Below the pieces are notes generated by a model. It ran no database searches and was not told the DNA's origin. It saw only the letters and a program-made list of their open reading frames with translations. From the NCBI GenBank assembly GCA_964228885.1, contig CAXRCG010000189.1, positions 1-15,058 on the forward strand: DNA of 15,058 nt, given 5' to 3'. Both the position numbers and the translations under genes were made by a program. Source of the stretch: UBA4582 sp964228885. Its GTDB lineage: Bacteria > Pseudomonadota > Gammaproteobacteria > Pseudomonadales > Azotimanducaceae. The first letter of the stretch is position 1, and every line of letters starts with the position of its first letter. This document shows, one piece after another, positions 7,021 through 13,983 of the stretch.

Positions 7021-7500
7021 ATGACAGAGAAACTCACATCAGGTGACCAGTTCCCGGCACTTAGCCTGTCAGTGGTGGGCGGTGAAACGATTAACTTGCC
7101 CGATGATCTGGACTCACCGCTCACTGTGGTGCTTTTTTATCGTGGTCACTGGTGACCGTACTGTCGCCGGCTTTTAGCCGGATTTAACGAGCGCCGTGAA
7201 GCGTTAGCTGCAGAAGGAGTCAAGGTAATTGCTGGTACGGTTGATACCGAGGAGCAGACCAGTGAAGTAGCGGCTCCCCTTGAGTTCCCAGTTGCCTATG
7301 GCATGTCCCGTGAGGATGGTGATGCCATCGGATCCTGGTGGGAGGAAAGGCGCAATCATATTCAACCTAGTGAATTTGTGTTGAACAGTAAAGGGAGAGT
7401 GCTGATGTCTACTTACAGCAATTCCCCTGTAGGTCGGATGGATCCTGCTGAAACCCTCACATTGATCAAGTTCCTGAATGCCCAGCGCGCTAAGAAGTAA
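7021..7500 (+). CDS. Selenocysteine-containing peroxiredoxin-like (AhpC/TSA) protein, UxxC
   Basis: From ATG 7021 (AGGAAAG Shine-Dalgarno seven bases upstream) the frame runs 159 codons to TAA 7498-7500 with a single interruption: TGA at 7153-7155, codon 45. Reading it as selenocysteine gives LFYRGHWUPYCRRLLAGF, in which U45-P-Y-C48 replaces the CPYC redox motif of thioredoxin-fold, AhpC/TSA peroxiredoxin-like proteins. Sequence on both sides is typical of that family: GDQFPALSL at the start, then GVKVIAGTVD, FPVAYGMSREDGDAIGSWWEERR and a C-terminal FVLNSKGRVL strand. Full family length of about 160 residues is kept with no frameshift, which argues against decay. A stem-loop lies at 7167-7181, at a distance suited to a bacterial SECIS. 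Likely role: cytoplasmic reduction of peroxides or thiol-disulfide exchange. A normal gene call would give only the C-terminal part. The alternative is a Cys-to-stop mutant pseudogene. Confidence 0.8.
7167..7181 (+). promoter_or_regulatory. Candidate bacterial SECIS stem-loop
   Basis: Starting 11 bases after the in-frame TGA, CCGGCT pairs with AGCCGG around TTT, putting the loop 17 bases past the TGA, within the range of known bacterial SECIS elements. The loop has no early G, which the usual consensus expects. A weaker alternative fold (7170-7192) closes on UUA/UAA and opens a loop GCCGGATT beginning with G at 7177. Which fold SelB would use is unclear. Confidence 0.45.
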
Positions 7501-7524
7501 TCAATGTGAAGATCAGCGGCGGAT

Positions 7525-7612
7525 TCGAATCACCCGCAATTTGGAAAGCCCCAGAAGGACCCGCGCTTTGGAGGGTCGCTGTTCGCTCAAGCTAAACACT
7601 AGGTGTGATTGA
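7525..7612. repeat. Dispersed repeat C, copy 1
   Basis: These 88 bases, starting TCGAATCACCCGC and ending CTAGGTGTGATTGA, match 14972-15058 at about 76 of 88 positions in the same orientation. Inside is a small hairpin, GACCC (7558-7562) with GGGTC (7573-7577). The second copy keeps it as GACC/GGTC, so the structure may matter. It follows the selenoprotein gene by 25 bases. The AGCGGC just before it is also shared. Confidence 0.8.
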
Positions 7613-7733
7613 TGGTAATTAAGCGGAATTAAAAGCTGTGTCTTTTCGCGGCTTCGCGTTAAAGCAACTTCACGCCACGAACCCGAGCATTATAAGCCTG
7701 CCGGAAAGATCGAAGTTCACAAGGCAGGTGCGC

Positions 7734-9926
7734 CTAGACCCTGAAACCCTCGTCCGTCAGGGGCATGCTGCGAACGCGTTTTCCTGTCGCCGCGAAGATC
7801 GCATTAGCCACTGCCGGCGCCAGCGGTGGTAACGCCGGCTCACCAAGGCCAGTCGGATCATAGTTACTTTCGATAAAGTGCACATCGACTTCGGGCGCTT
7901 TGTCGATACGCAGGACTGGATACTGGTCAAGGTTGGTTTGTTCAACCCGGCCATTTTCCATGGTGATCTTCTGACCCGCCATCGTGCTGAAACCATCAAT
8001 AATGGAACCCTGAACCTGCGAAACAGCACCGCTGCGATTAATGATCGGTCCAACATCCACAGCAGCAATCACCTTGTGCAAAGTAACCTGAGCACCGTCA
8101 ACACTGACTTCAGCTACCTCGGCAACATGCGCGGCATGACAGAAGTAGAAGGAGAATCCGAGGCCACGACCTTCAGGCATCTGCCTGCCCCAGCCGGCTT
8201 TCTCTGCGGCGAGCTTGATCACACCAACAGCCCGTTCAGTGTTCATTGAGCGCCAGTGACCATCATTTAACCAGCGGGGTTCACCCATCAATTCAATCAG
8301 AAGTTCCACATGATCGCGATCTGCTGCTGTCGCCAGCTCATGAATAAATGCCTGGGACACAAAAGCATGCGTATTTGAATAGGGAGCACGCCAGGGACCA
8401 ACCGGAGTATCCATACGGAAATTAGTCAGGGAACCACGGACATGTTCCATGGTGTTAAACGGAAATGCCCCTGGATTCGGGCCATTGAAACGAGAGGCCA
8501 CACCCTGTGGTGCCGGACCAACGGTATGCTCCTCGAAAGCTGCAATCTTGCCTTCTGGGCTAATCGCCCCCCTGAGACGATTGAAGCCGCCTTCACGCAG
8601 GAAGTCATAGCGAATGTTATCTTCGCGGGTCCAGGTGAGCTTGACCGGGCGACCTGAGAGCTTTGATAGCTCAATAGACTCGATCACATATTCGCTACTG
8701 GTACGACGCCCAAAACTTCCACCCATACGCTTGATGTGTATGGTGAGCTGATCTTTTGCAAGACCATAACGATTCTTCGCCATCTCCTGGAAGCGCGGAC
8801 CATTCTGCGTGGGAATCCATACTTCAAGGTGATCTGCTTTACCTCCGGTACCTGGCCTGAAGTCCGCGGTGCAGTTCATCGGCTCAAGGCACAAGTGTGT
8901 TACATAGGGAAACTCATAAAAACTGGACACGACCTGGTTTTCAGGATTATTGAAAGCCGCATCAACGTTACCCACATCAATCGGGACATTAGCACCGGTA
9001 TCGCTGACCTTCTTCGCAAATTCTTCGAAAGCGGTCCAGCTGTCTTTCGAAGCTTCAGATTCGTCCCACTTGATCTCCAAGGACTCTCTTGCCTGAAATA
9101 CCGACCAGGTGTCTTCACCAACGATGCCAACACCATCCATAAGTTCCCGTACGTTGCCATTACCCTTCACAATCCAGGCATTCACCACACCCGGCAGCTT
9201 ACGGATCTCGTCAACATTGGCACTGACAATCTTGCCGCCAATTGCAGGACACTTAACATAGGTGCCGTACAACATGTCTTTTACCCTGGTATCAATACCA
9301 AAGTCGCCCACTCCGGTTACGATCTCCAGCGAATCTACCTGGCTGACAGAAGTACCGAGAATCCGATAATCATCACGATCTTTAAAAACCAGGCTTTCTT
9401 TGCTCGGGATAGGTTGCTTTTGCGCTAGCGCTGCCAGCTCTGCAAAAGTTCGTGACTCACCGGTAGGAACATGCACCACACGGCTGTCTTCTGCCTTAAG
9501 CTCGTTTTTTGGCAGTTCCATTGCGATCGCTGCTGCAGCGATAAACATATCACGGGCGGTGGCACCCATCTCACGCATCAGGTTCCAGTTCAGATAAACC
9601 GTAAATGAACCACCGGTCGACTGTTTACCATAACGCTCAGTGTCGATTTCCGGCGATTGACGGACTTCAACATCATCCCAATTAGCCCCAAGCTCTTCCG
9701 CAACGATCATCGGCAACGAGGTTTTAATGCCCTGCCCCATCTCTGGAGAACCAGAATAAATAATGATCTTACCGTCGTCCCGCACCTGCACGTAGGCGTT
9801 CAGTTCTGCAGAACCCACCAGACTGGCTTCCATAGCACCACCAACCAATGGCAATCCCAGAGCAAAACCACCACCGGCAATGGAGGTGGCCTTCAAAAAT
9901 CCTCTTCGAGTGATCATGGTGCTCAT
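7734..9926 (-). CDS. iorB: Isoquinoline 1-oxidoreductase-type molybdopterin-binding subunit
   Basis: The 730-residue product is the large molybdenum-cofactor subunit of a xanthine oxidase-family hydroxylase, of the isoquinoline 1-oxidoreductase beta type, which inserts water-derived oxygen into N-heterocycles or aldehydes. The N-terminus MSTMITRRGFLKATSIAGGG holds a twin-arginine signal (RRGFLK, 7-12), so the folded complex is likely exported to the periplasm. Cofactor motifs include RMGGSFGRR, GPWRAPYSN and, near the end, GLGEPALPPLAPAVANAIFA, whose Glu696 is in the place of the catalytic glutamate. The start overlaps the stop of the [2Fe-2S] gene by ATGA and has AGGAGG seven bases upstream, typical of translational coupling. 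No FAD subunit is present, as expected for this subgroup. No XdhC/MocA-type maturation gene is nearby. Substrate unknown. Confidence 0.9.
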   Translation of the reverse strand: MSTMITRRGFLKATSIAGGGFALGLPLVGGAMEASLVGSAELNAYVQVRDDGKIIIYSGSPEMGQGIKTSLPMIVAEELGANWDDVEVRQSPEIDTERYGKQSTGGSFTVYLNWNLMREMGATARDMFIAAAAIAMELPKNELKAEDSRVVHVPTGESRTFAELAALAQKQPIPSKESLVFKDRDDYRILGTSVSQVDSLEIVTGVGDFGIDTRVKDMLYGTYVKCPAIGGKIVSANVDEIRKLPGVVNAWIVKGNGNVRELMDGVGIVGEDTWSVFQARESLEIKWDESEASKDSWTAFEEFAKKVSDTGANVPIDVGNVDAAFNNPENQVVSSFYEFPYVTHLCLEPMNCTADFRPGTGGKADHLEVWIPTQNGPRFQEMAKNRYGLAKDQLTIHIKRMGGSFGRRTSSEYVIESIELSKLSGRPVKLTWTREDNIRYDFLREGGFNRLRGAISPEGKIAAFEEHTVGPAPQGVASRFNGPNPGAFPFNTMEHVRGSLTNFRMDTPVGPWRAPYSNTHAFVSQAFIHELATAADRDHVELLIELMGEPRWLNDGHWRSMNTERAVGVIKLAAEKAGWGRQMPEGRGLGFSFYFCHAAHVAEVAEVSVDGAQVTLHKVIAAVDVGPIINRSGAVSQVQGSIIDGFSTMAGQKITMENGRVEQTNLDQYPVLRIDKAPEVDVHFIESNYDPTGLGEPALPPLAPAVANAIFAATGKRVRSMPLTDEGFRV

Positions 9927-10432
9927 ACCTTCACCTCCTGGTCAGCAGGCTGCTCATCACTCGCCGCTGCGTTATAGAATCCAGCAGCAGTGTGGATAGC
10001 TTTGCGTATCCGGATGTAGGTGCCACACCGACAATAGTTTCCTGACATCGCATTGTCGATGTCCTCATCGGTCGGGTTGGGTTTACTATCAAGAAGCGCC
10101 GCTGCGGACATAATCTGACCCGCCTGGCAATAGCCGCACTGCGCAACGTCCTGATCAATCCAGACCTGCTGCAATACATGAAGCTTGTCGCTGCTGGCCA
10201 AACCTTCAATGGTAGTAATCATACTGCCATCTGCGCTGCTCACCGGTAAAAGGCAGCTGCGAACAGGCGCACCATCGATGTGAACCGTGCAGGCACCACA
10301 TTGACCAATACCACAGCCAAATTTGGTACCGGTCAGACCTGCTTTATCCCTGAGCGCCCATAACAGGGGCATATCTTCTGCAGCTTCAATCGCAGTCCTC
10401 TTTCCGTTAACTTTTAGTGTGTACTTCGGCAT
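9923..10432 (-). CDS. iorA: [2Fe-2S] subunit of isoquinoline 1-oxidoreductase-type enzyme
   Basis: The 169-residue product carries the two iron-sulfur centres that pass electrons from the molybdenum subunit. Cys40, 45, 48 and 60 (CGIGQCGACTVHIDG and RSC) form the ferredoxin-like cluster. Cys99, 102, 134 and 136 (QCGYCQAG and NYCRCGTY) form the second, helical-domain cluster. All eight ligands are present and the length is normal. It has no signal peptide; export would be by the twin-arginine signal on the partner. It is first in a two-gene operon and overlaps iorB by four bases. GGGAAG lies upstream of the ATG as a modest Shine-Dalgarno. A good promoter is at 10487-10515. The final electron acceptor, often a cytochrome, is not encoded here. 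Confidence 0.92.
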   Translation of the reverse strand: MPKYTLKVNGKRTAIEAAEDMPLLWALRDKAGLTGTKFGCGIGQCGACTVHIDGAPVRSCLLPVSSADGSMITTIEGLASSDKLHVLQQVWIDQDVAQCGYCQAGQIMSAAALLDSKPNPTDEDIDNAMSGNYCRCGTYIRIRKAIHTAAGFYNAAASDEQPADQEVKV

Positions 10433-10480
10433 CTCTCTTCCCGTTTGGCAAATCAGAATTTATGAATATGGTATGTTGAG

Positions 10481-10518
10481 CTAATGAATATATTAAAGTG
10501 GACAACCATTGTCATTAG
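10481..10518 (-). promoter_or_regulatory. iorAB promoter with nested operator-like inverted repeats
   Basis: On the minus strand ATGACA (10515-10510) and TATATT (10492-10487) are each one mismatch from consensus, with a 17-base spacer. Transcription would begin near 10480, about 48 bases before the iorA ATG. CTAATGA (10481-10487) and TCATTAG (10512-10518) are perfect inverted repeats flanking the promoter. GACAA-CCA-TTGTC (10501-10513) is a second palindrome in the spacer. This arrangement suggests repression by a dimeric regulator. Confidence 0.6.
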
Positions 10519-10664
10519 TCTGCTGGCGATTATTTTGACGCAAATTAGAGCTACAAAAAGCATTTTTCCGAGATGTCAAAGTATCGCTTTCGGGGTTTTT
10601 GAGTTAAAAACTCTCGGGTAATGGATGGTCACTGGCTGTCATAATGCTTATTTGCTGGATTACT

Positions 10665-10696
10665 CTCGGTTGGGTTGATCACTTAGGAGATTGAAA
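10665..10696. repeat. Dispersed repeat B, left copy
   Basis: These 32 bases (CTCGGTTGGGTTGATCACTT, then AGGAGATTGAAA) match 12690-12721 at 29 of 32 positions in the same orientation. The two copies lie on either side of the G+C-rich Baeyer-Villiger gene. Confidence 0.8.
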
Positions 10697-10798
10697 GGTC
10701 GAGCAGAGTTGATTTGACCTGTTTGTTCGGGCGTATGATTAGGATTGAATAGCAGTTGCAGGATTATTCGGTGGCGTTGCGACCTAGGCGGCCCCCTT

Positions 10799-10845
10799 AT
10801 GTGAACCGAGATCTTTTGGATTATATTCGGGTCAGTAACATCGAC
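10799..10845 (-). pseudogene. Second diverged copy of the 2966-3012 coding remnant
   Basis: The 47 bases align without gaps to 2966-3012 and read DVTDPNIIQKI on the minus strand, against DVTNPDIIQKI there. The frame continues past this without sense. It appears to be a short relic of a gene end carried with the repeats; the parent family was not recognised. Confidence 0.35.
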
Positions 10846-10942
10846 GATAAAGCACATGGTGCCACCACACAATGGACGCAGCGGGCTGCGAATAGCAGTG
10901 ACCGTTACTTATCCGACAAGATCGGAGGAATTGGAGGGGGAC

Positions 10943-10984
10943 ATGCAGCACGCAACGACGGCCAAGATGGTGTCCACATGGTGA
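10943..10984 (+). CDS. Possible 13-codon leader frame before the monooxygenase
   Basis: ATG at 10943 follows a GGAGGGGGA Shine-Dalgarno and encodes MQHATTAKMVSTW. Its TGA (10982-10984) overlaps the preferred monooxygenase ATG (10978) region, so ribosomes could reinitiate on the main gene. Alternatively it marks the original start of the monooxygenase, thrown out of frame by a small indel between 10943 and 10978. Confidence 0.3.
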   Translation: MQHATTAKMVSTW

Positions 10985-12615
10985 TTGAACAGACAAGCGG
11001 TTCCCAGCCGCCGGAGATCGATCAGCCGCTCGATGTTCTCGTCGTCGGCGCCGGCTTCAACGGACTGTATCAACTCCACCGCCTTCGCCAAGAGGGCTTC
11101 GACGCTCAAATCGTCGAAGCAAGTTCAGGCGTCGGCGGCGTCTGGAACACGAACCGCTATCCGGGTGCACGCGTCGACTCCCACGTGCCGAACTACGAGT
11201 TCTCGATCGAGGCTGTGTGGCGCGACTGGAACTGGACCGAGCGGTTCCCGGGTCAGGAAGAGCTGTGCCGCTACTTTGACCACGCCGTTGACACACTCGA
11301 CTTGCGGCGCCACATTCGTCTCGACACGCAAGTCACGGCTGCTCGTTTCGACGAAGAACGTTGCCGGTGGGTTGTCGAGACGACGGCAGGCCAGATCGTC
11401 GCGCAATACTTCGTGCTGTGCACCGGCTTCGCGTCAAAGCCGTATATTCCCAACATCGCTGGCCTCGACGACTTCGACGGCACGTGTCAGCACACGGCGC
11501 AGTGGCCCGACGGAGGTGTCGCCTTCTATGGCAAGCGGGTCGGCGTGGTCGGCACAGGCGCCAGTGCGGTTCAGATCGTGCAAGAAGCAAGTCGAACCGC
11601 CGCTGAGTTGACCGTATTCCAGCGCACTCCGGTGACGGCATTACCGATGCAGCAGCGCAGCCTCACGGTTGCTGAACAGGAGCGGGCCAAGCTTGAGTAT
11701 GCGGAGATCTTTCAACGACGCAATGAACCGCCCGGCAGTTTCTTTGACATTGTTCGCCAGGAAGTCGGCGCGTTGGAAGTGTCGTCCGAGGAGCGGCGTG
11801 CGGTCTTTGAAGAGGCATGGGAGGCAGGCGGCTTTCACTTCTGGGGCGGAACCTTCAAAGACATTGGTCTTGATCTCGCCGCCAACCGCACCGCATACGA
11901 CTTCTGGCGGGACAAGACTCGTGCCCGGATCATGGACCCGGCGGTCGCAGAACTCCTCGCACCGCTCGAGCCGCCCTACCCGTTCGGCACGAAACGCCCC
12001 TCGCTCGAGCAAGGTTACTACGAGTGCTTCAACCAACCGAACGTGCACTTGGTTGACCTGCAGGGCGCTCCTATCGAGTGCGTCACAACAACTGGCGTGC
12101 GCACCTCGGACGGACGGCAACATGATCTCGATGTGCTCGTGTTGGCAACAGGATTTGACGCAAACACGGGTGGCCTGTTACAGATCGACATCGCCGGTCC
12201 GTCCGGCGACACGCTGACGCAGCGCTGGTCCGACGGTGTTGAGACACAGTTCGGGATGGCCGTCAACGGTTTCCCCAACCTGTTGTTCCTCTATGGTCCC
12301 CAGAGTCCGACAGCGTTCTGCAACGGCCCGACCTGCGCAGAGCTGCAGGGGGACTGGGTCGTCAGAATGCTAATTCACATGCGTCGAACCGGATCGACAC
12401 GTGTTGAGTCGACCGCGAGCGCTGACCGTCGATGGGCGGAGCACCTCGAAGAGGTCGCTGCGATGGCCCTGCTCTCTCAGGCCGATAGCTGGTACATGGG
12501 GGCCAACATCCCCGGGAAGAAACGCCAGCTCCTGAACTATCCCAGCACCGACGGGTACTTAATGTTCATCGCTGCCTGTGAGGCGAACGGCTACGAGGGG
12601 TTTTCCTTCGACTAA
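10978..12615 (+). CDS. Type I Baeyer-Villiger (flavin-containing) monooxygenase
   Basis: The 545-residue product (from ATG 10978) is a cyclohexanone monooxygenase-like enzyme that uses FAD, NADPH and O2 to turn ketones into esters or lactones. It shows GAGFNG (24-29) for FAD, GGVWNTNRYPGARVDSHVP after it, the Baeyer-Villiger fingerprint FDGTCQHTAQWP (166-177), and a second Rossmann loop GTGASA (192-197) for NADPH. Length equals that of cyclohexanone monooxygenases. The frame is open back to 10756, but the upstream 74 codons lie in low-G+C repeat DNA and look non-coding. The start is uncertain: the best Shine-Dalgarno serves an overlapping 13-codon frame. Base composition is richer than in its neighbours (11041-11100 is 38 of 60 G+C), and repeats B flank it, both suggesting transfer, perhaps from an actinobacterium. 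Substrate unknown. Confidence 0.88.
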   Translation: MVIEQTSGSQPPEIDQPLDVLVVGAGFNGLYQLHRLRQEGFDAQIVEASSGVGGVWNTNRYPGARVDSHVPNYEFSIEAVWRDWNWTERFPGQEELCRYFDHAVDTLDLRRHIRLDTQVTAARFDEERCRWVVETTAGQIVAQYFVLCTGFASKPYIPNIAGLDDFDGTCQHTAQWPDGGVAFYGKRVGVVGTGASAVQIVQEASRTAAELTVFQRTPVTALPMQQRSLTVAEQERAKLEYAEIFQRRNEPPGSFFDIVRQEVGALEVSSEERRAVFEEAWEAGGFHFWGGTFKDIGLDLAANRTAYDFWRDKTRARIMDPAVAELLAPLEPPYPFGTKRPSLEQGYYECFNQPNVHLVDLQGAPIECVTTTGVRTSDGRQHDLDVLVLATGFDANTGGLLQIDIAGPSGDTLTQRWSDGVETQFGMAVNGFPNLLFLYGPQSPTAFCNGPTCAELQGDWVVRMLIHMRRTGSTRVESTASADRRWAEHLEEVAAMALLSQADSWYMGANIPGKKRQLLNYPSTDGYLMFIAACEANGYEGFSFD

Positions 12616-12625
12616 CCTGACGCCG

Positions 12626-12683
12626 GGGATAAGGAAAATAAACCACATATTCCGAAGAACGGCCATTTAAGGTGGTTGGCTGA
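12626..12683. repeat. Dispersed repeat A, copy 4
   Basis: GGGATAAGGAAAATAAACCA followed by CATATTCCGAAGAACGGCCA belongs to the family at 2731, 3998 and 5521. Unlike those, it lies between the 3' ends of two convergent genes. It runs directly into repeat B at 12690, so A and B may be two halves of one element of about 95 bases. Confidence 0.8.
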
Positions 12684-12689
12684 CTTACC

Positions 12690-12721
12690 CTCGGTAGGGT
12701 TGATTGCTTAGGAGATTGAAA
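12690..12721. repeat. Dispersed repeat B, right copy
   Basis: CTCGGTAGGGTTGATTGCTT followed by AGGAGATTGAAA is 29 of 32 identical to 10665-10696. It ends a few bases before the stop of the P450 gene. Confidence 0.8.
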
Positions 12722-12726
12722 AAGAA

Positions 12727-13983
12727 CTAAGCGGGGTGAAGTATCACCGGGACATCCTTTATCCCCCTGATAAAATTGTTTGGTAGTCGCTCGACTTCAC
12801 CCACTACTTCGACTTTGTCGAAGCGCTTTACAATCTCTTCCCAAAGGATCCGCAGCTGCATCTCTGCTAGCCGATTACCCATGCAACGGTGCACACCAAA
12901 ACCAAAGGCAACATGCGACCTTGCATTCGGCCGGTCAATAATCATTTTCTCAGCATCTTCAAAAACGGACTCGTCACGATTGCCAGACAGATACCACATG
13001 ATGACTTTGTCGCCCTTCTTAATCTGTTTGCCACCAAGTTCGTAATCCATCAGAGCGGTGCGACGCATGTGGATAACTGGGGTTTGCCAGCGTACCATTT
13101 CTGACACCATATTCGGAATCAGGTCGGGATTGTCACGCAACTTTTGGTACTGGTCCGGATACCTGTTCAATCCGATGACGCCGCCGCTGATGCTGTTACG
13201 GGTAGTGTCATTACCGCCGACGATAAGAAGAAGCATGTTACCAAGGAATAACTCTGGATCCTCGTTCATCTTTGCTGTTTCTTCGTTGTGTATCAACATA
13301 GAGATCAAATCAAACTGGGGTGGCTCCTGTGCTCGTTCTTGCCAGAGTTCGTAGAATGCGGCCGCAGCGCCCATGAGCTCTTCGTAGCGCTTACCCATGT
13401 CGATCGTGTCATCTCCGGTGACTTCCGGCACCGCAGTCGCCAGATCTGACCAACGTACAAGCTTGTGACGATCCTCGTAGGGAAAGCCAAACAACGTGGC
13501 CAGCATTCTTGCCGTTAGCTCAATGGAAACTTCCTTGACCCAGTTGAAAGGCTCTCCAACAGGTAGGTTCTCTAGAATATCTATGACTCTTTGACGAATA
13601 ATCGGTTCGAGCTCAGCGAGGTTCTTGGGCGCAACCGACGGAGCAACTGCCTTCCGCTGCTTCATGTGCTTGGGTTCGTCAAGCTGGATGAAACTTTGTC
13701 CCTGCATCTGGCCTTCTTCGGCAGTGTAAGGATCAACGATAGCAATACCGCCCTTCTCTGATGAGAAGACAGCGTTATTGGAATCAACTTCCTTGATAAG
13801 CGCGTGGCTGCACACAGACCAGAAAGGACCGTTTACGCTATCAGCGATGTAATGTATCGGTGCTTCTTTTCTCAGTCGGGCAAACCAGGGTTGCCATGTA
13901 TCTTTCTTGAACAGTTCAGGACGACTGACATCGATGTTTTCCAGAGGGCAGTTTGCGACGTCCATTTCCTGAGCGTTAGCCAT
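12727..13983 (-). CDS. Cytochrome P450, CYP153-like
   Basis: The 418-residue product is a soluble bacterial P450. It has the I-helix oxygen-activation motif GGNDTT (256-261), the K-helix pair Glu295/Arg298 (EMVR), and the haem loop FGFGVHRCMGNRLAE with ligand Cys367. LLIVGGNDTTRNS, MVSEMVRWQTPVIHMRR, WYLSGNRDE and LQLRILWEE-like QLRILWEEIVKRFD are characteristic of CYP153, enzymes that hydroxylate the terminal carbon of alkanes, fatty acids and similar chains. The substrate-access segment SFIQLDEPKHMKQRKAV departs from the MDPPKH form remembered for CYP153A, so a different subfamily is likely. GGAG seven bases before the ATG supports the start. Ferredoxin and ferredoxin reductase, often next to CYP153 genes, are absent here. 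It is divergent from a tetR gene that probably regulates it. Confidence 0.92.
   Translation of the reverse strand: MANAQEMDVANCPLENIDVSRPELFKKDTWQPWFARLRKEAPIHYIADSVNGPFWSVCSHALIKEVDSNNAVFSSEKGGIAIVDPYTAEEGQMQGQSFIQLDEPKHMKQRKAVAPSVAPKNLAELEPIIRQRVIDILENLPVGEPFNWVKEVSIELTARMLATLFGFPYEDRHKLVRWSDLATAVPEVTGDDTIDMGKRYEELMGAAAAFYELWQERAQEPPQFDLISMLIHNEETAKMNEDPELFLGNMLLLIVGGNDTTRNSISGGVIGLNRYPDQYQKLRDNPDLIPNMVSEMVRWQTPVIHMRRTALMDYELGGKQIKKGDKVIMWYLSGNRDESVFEDAEKMIIDRPNARSHVAFGFGVHRCMGNRLAEMQLRILWEEIVKRFDKVEVVGEVERLPNNFIRGIKDVPVILHPA

Larger units (their letters stand above)
10433..10977. other. Divergent region between iorA and the Baeyer-Villiger gene
   Basis: About 545 bases precede the preferred monooxygenase start. 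It holds the iorAB promoter (10487-10515), CCGAG/CTCGG and GAGTT/AACTC pairings around 10568-10617, repeat B (10665-10696), the 47-bp remnant at 10799-10845, and a strong Shine-Dalgarno-led 13-codon frame at 10943-10984. The G+C rises sharply near 10925, close to the monooxygenase. No clear rightward promoter was found. Confidence 0.5.

Noticed and set aside
7303..7500. Stand-alone 65-codon gene
   Set aside because: It is the C-terminal part of the selenoprotein frame that begins at 7021; ATG 7303 has no Shine-Dalgarno.
7517..7540. tRNA T-loop-like GATTCGAATC in repeat C
   Set aside because: The base before TTCGAAT is not the required G, the arms do not pair as a T-stem, and no other tRNA part lies upstream; the second copy loses the match.
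8736..9428. Long open frame (230 codons) on the plus strand
   Set aside because: It is antisense to iorB, whose protein has clear molybdenum-hydroxylase motifs; the plus-strand product has no recognisable pattern.
10660..10872. 70-codon minus-strand frame between iorA and the monooxygenase
   Set aside because: Only a short part resembles the 2941-3084 relic; the rest runs through repeat B and is not a plausible gene.
10985..11611. Arg/Ser-rich 208-codon frame inside the monooxygenase
   Set aside because: It is a +1 shadow of G+C-rich coding DNA; the main frame carries the FAD, NADPH and fingerprint motifs.
11641..12123. Minus-strand 160-codon frame inside the monooxygenase
   Set aside because: Antisense shadow with no start signal or family resemblance.
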